Part shown: positions 63,646 to 64,000 of the stretch, in pieces
Layout of the letters: each line of letters begins with the position of its first letter
Position numbering within the stretch: the stretch's first letter is position 1
DNA from: Sulfurospirillum sp. 1612
GTDB taxonomy: Bacteria; Campylobacterota; Campylobacteria; Campylobacterales; Sulfurospirillaceae
Length of the DNA: 64,000 nucleotides
Reading direction: 5' to 3'
Assembly: GCF_036556685.1 (NCBI RefSeq)
Contig: NZ_CP140614.1
Location: 2,170,001 to 2,234,000 of the forward strand
Program-made: the position numbers and the translations under genes
Notes under the pieces: generated by a model
Told to the model about the DNA's origin: nothing
What the model saw: only the letters and a program-made list of their open reading frames with translations
Databases searched by the model: none

Positions 63646-64000
63646 ATGAAACTTGCCACAAAAACACTACTTGTCGTTTTAAGCTTCTTGACACTGACTG
63701 CTGTGTCAATCGTCAGTATTTCAGCCTATTTCAGCTATCAAAATAGCCAAAAATATCAAAATGAATTTAAAAAACAAATCCTTAATCAAGCAAAAGAAAA
63801 AGTGAAAACGGAAATTGATATTGCCATAAGCACCGCACAATCTCTCTATCAAGAAGAGAAGAAACTCGGCTTCAAAGAAGAACGAATTAAAGAGGATATT
63901 AAAAATGCACTCCGAGGTATCTCTTTTGATAAAGGAGAAGGATATTTTTTCATATATGATACACAAGGCATTCGCGTGATGCACCCAAAACTCACAGATA
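63646..64000 (+). CDS. Cache-domain membrane receptor, N-terminal part (cut by window edge)
   Basis: The first 118 codons of a gene that runs off the right edge. One N-terminal membrane helix (TLLVVLSFLTLTAVSIVSI) leads into a helical stalk and a Cache-type sensing domain with KGEGYFFIYDTQGIRVMHPKL, typical of single-Cache (sCache_2) chemoreceptors and kinases. The signalling part is outside the window, so chemoreceptor versus kinase is not decided. AGAAGGA precedes the ATG. Confidence 0.8.
   Translation, partial: MKLATKTLLVVLSFLTLTAVSIVSISAYFSYQNSQKYQNEFKKQILNQAKEKVKTEIDIAISTAQSLYQEEKKLGFKEERIKEDIKNALRGISFDKGEGYFFIYDTQGIRVMHPKLTD

Overview
The window most likely comes from a chromosome of the phylum Campylobacterota (Sulfurospirillum/Sulfurimonas-like; genus not decided). 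The grounds are A+T-rich DNA, the Campylobacter-type order modE-fdhD-fdhC-fdhB-fdhA-TAT protein-torD, an ArsRS-like two-component pair, and many small proteins typical of the group. I see no insertion sequence, prophage, CRISPR array or rRNA. One tRNA gene is present (Thr, anticodon CGT).

Region 1 (1-15.6 kb, all minus strand): the end of a YgiQ-type radical SAM gene, then a formate hydrogenlyase cluster. In transcription order it holds a selenocysteine formate dehydrogenase, a HycB/HyfA ferredoxin, hyfB, hyfC, hyfE, hyfF, hyfG, hyfH, hyfI, hycH, the hycI protease and focA. After a terminator comes a second selenocysteine formate dehydrogenase with its own operator. A divergent Crp/Fnr-family regulator lies on the other side of an intergenic region carrying a large repeat and palindrome.

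Region 2 (16.5-31.5 kb): mixed household genes. They include a CPXCG protein, tRNA-Thr, a CobB sirtuin, inositol-phosphatase and isochorismatase-like hydrolases, a glycine-zipper lipoprotein, a DUF1722 protein, glutathione peroxidase, a phasin-like protein and a UbiB-type kinase. They are followed by a minus-strand group made of a thioesterase, glpD, a PotABCD-type ABC transporter and a glycerophosphodiester phosphodiesterase, which together look like a glycerophosphodiester uptake and use pathway.

Region 3 (31.6-53.7 kb): selenium, molybdenum/tungsten and formate. It holds yedF-selD (SelD is itself a selenoprotein), a TetR regulator, a secreted rhodanese, wtpABC, an unusual modE, fdhD, the periplasmic formate dehydrogenase fdhABC with its TAT partner and TorD chaperone, and a polyferredoxin. 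A three-gene sensor (binding protein, histidine kinase, response regulator) runs directly into selA-selB. Four in-frame TGA codons (three formate dehydrogenases and SelD) are each followed by a short hairpin with a G/U-rich loop, as expected for bacterial SECIS elements. A shared 21-bp element lies upstream of fdhF-1, wtpA, fdhD and the torD-fdhA operon and is probably the ModE operator.

Region 4 (53.7-64 kb): a DUF6515 protein, a DsbC-like protein, a PAS-GGDEF cyclase, an ArsRS-like two-component system, an arsenic resistance operon (arsR-arsB-arsC-permease-thioredoxin-CDF transporter) behind a perfect ArsR-type palindrome, and the start of a Cache-domain receptor cut off by the window end.

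Together the window encodes most of a formate economy: transport, periplasmic oxidation, hydrogen-evolving oxidation, Mo/W supply, selenocysteine synthesis and decoding, and likely regulators. The tRNA-Sec gene (selC) is not in the window.
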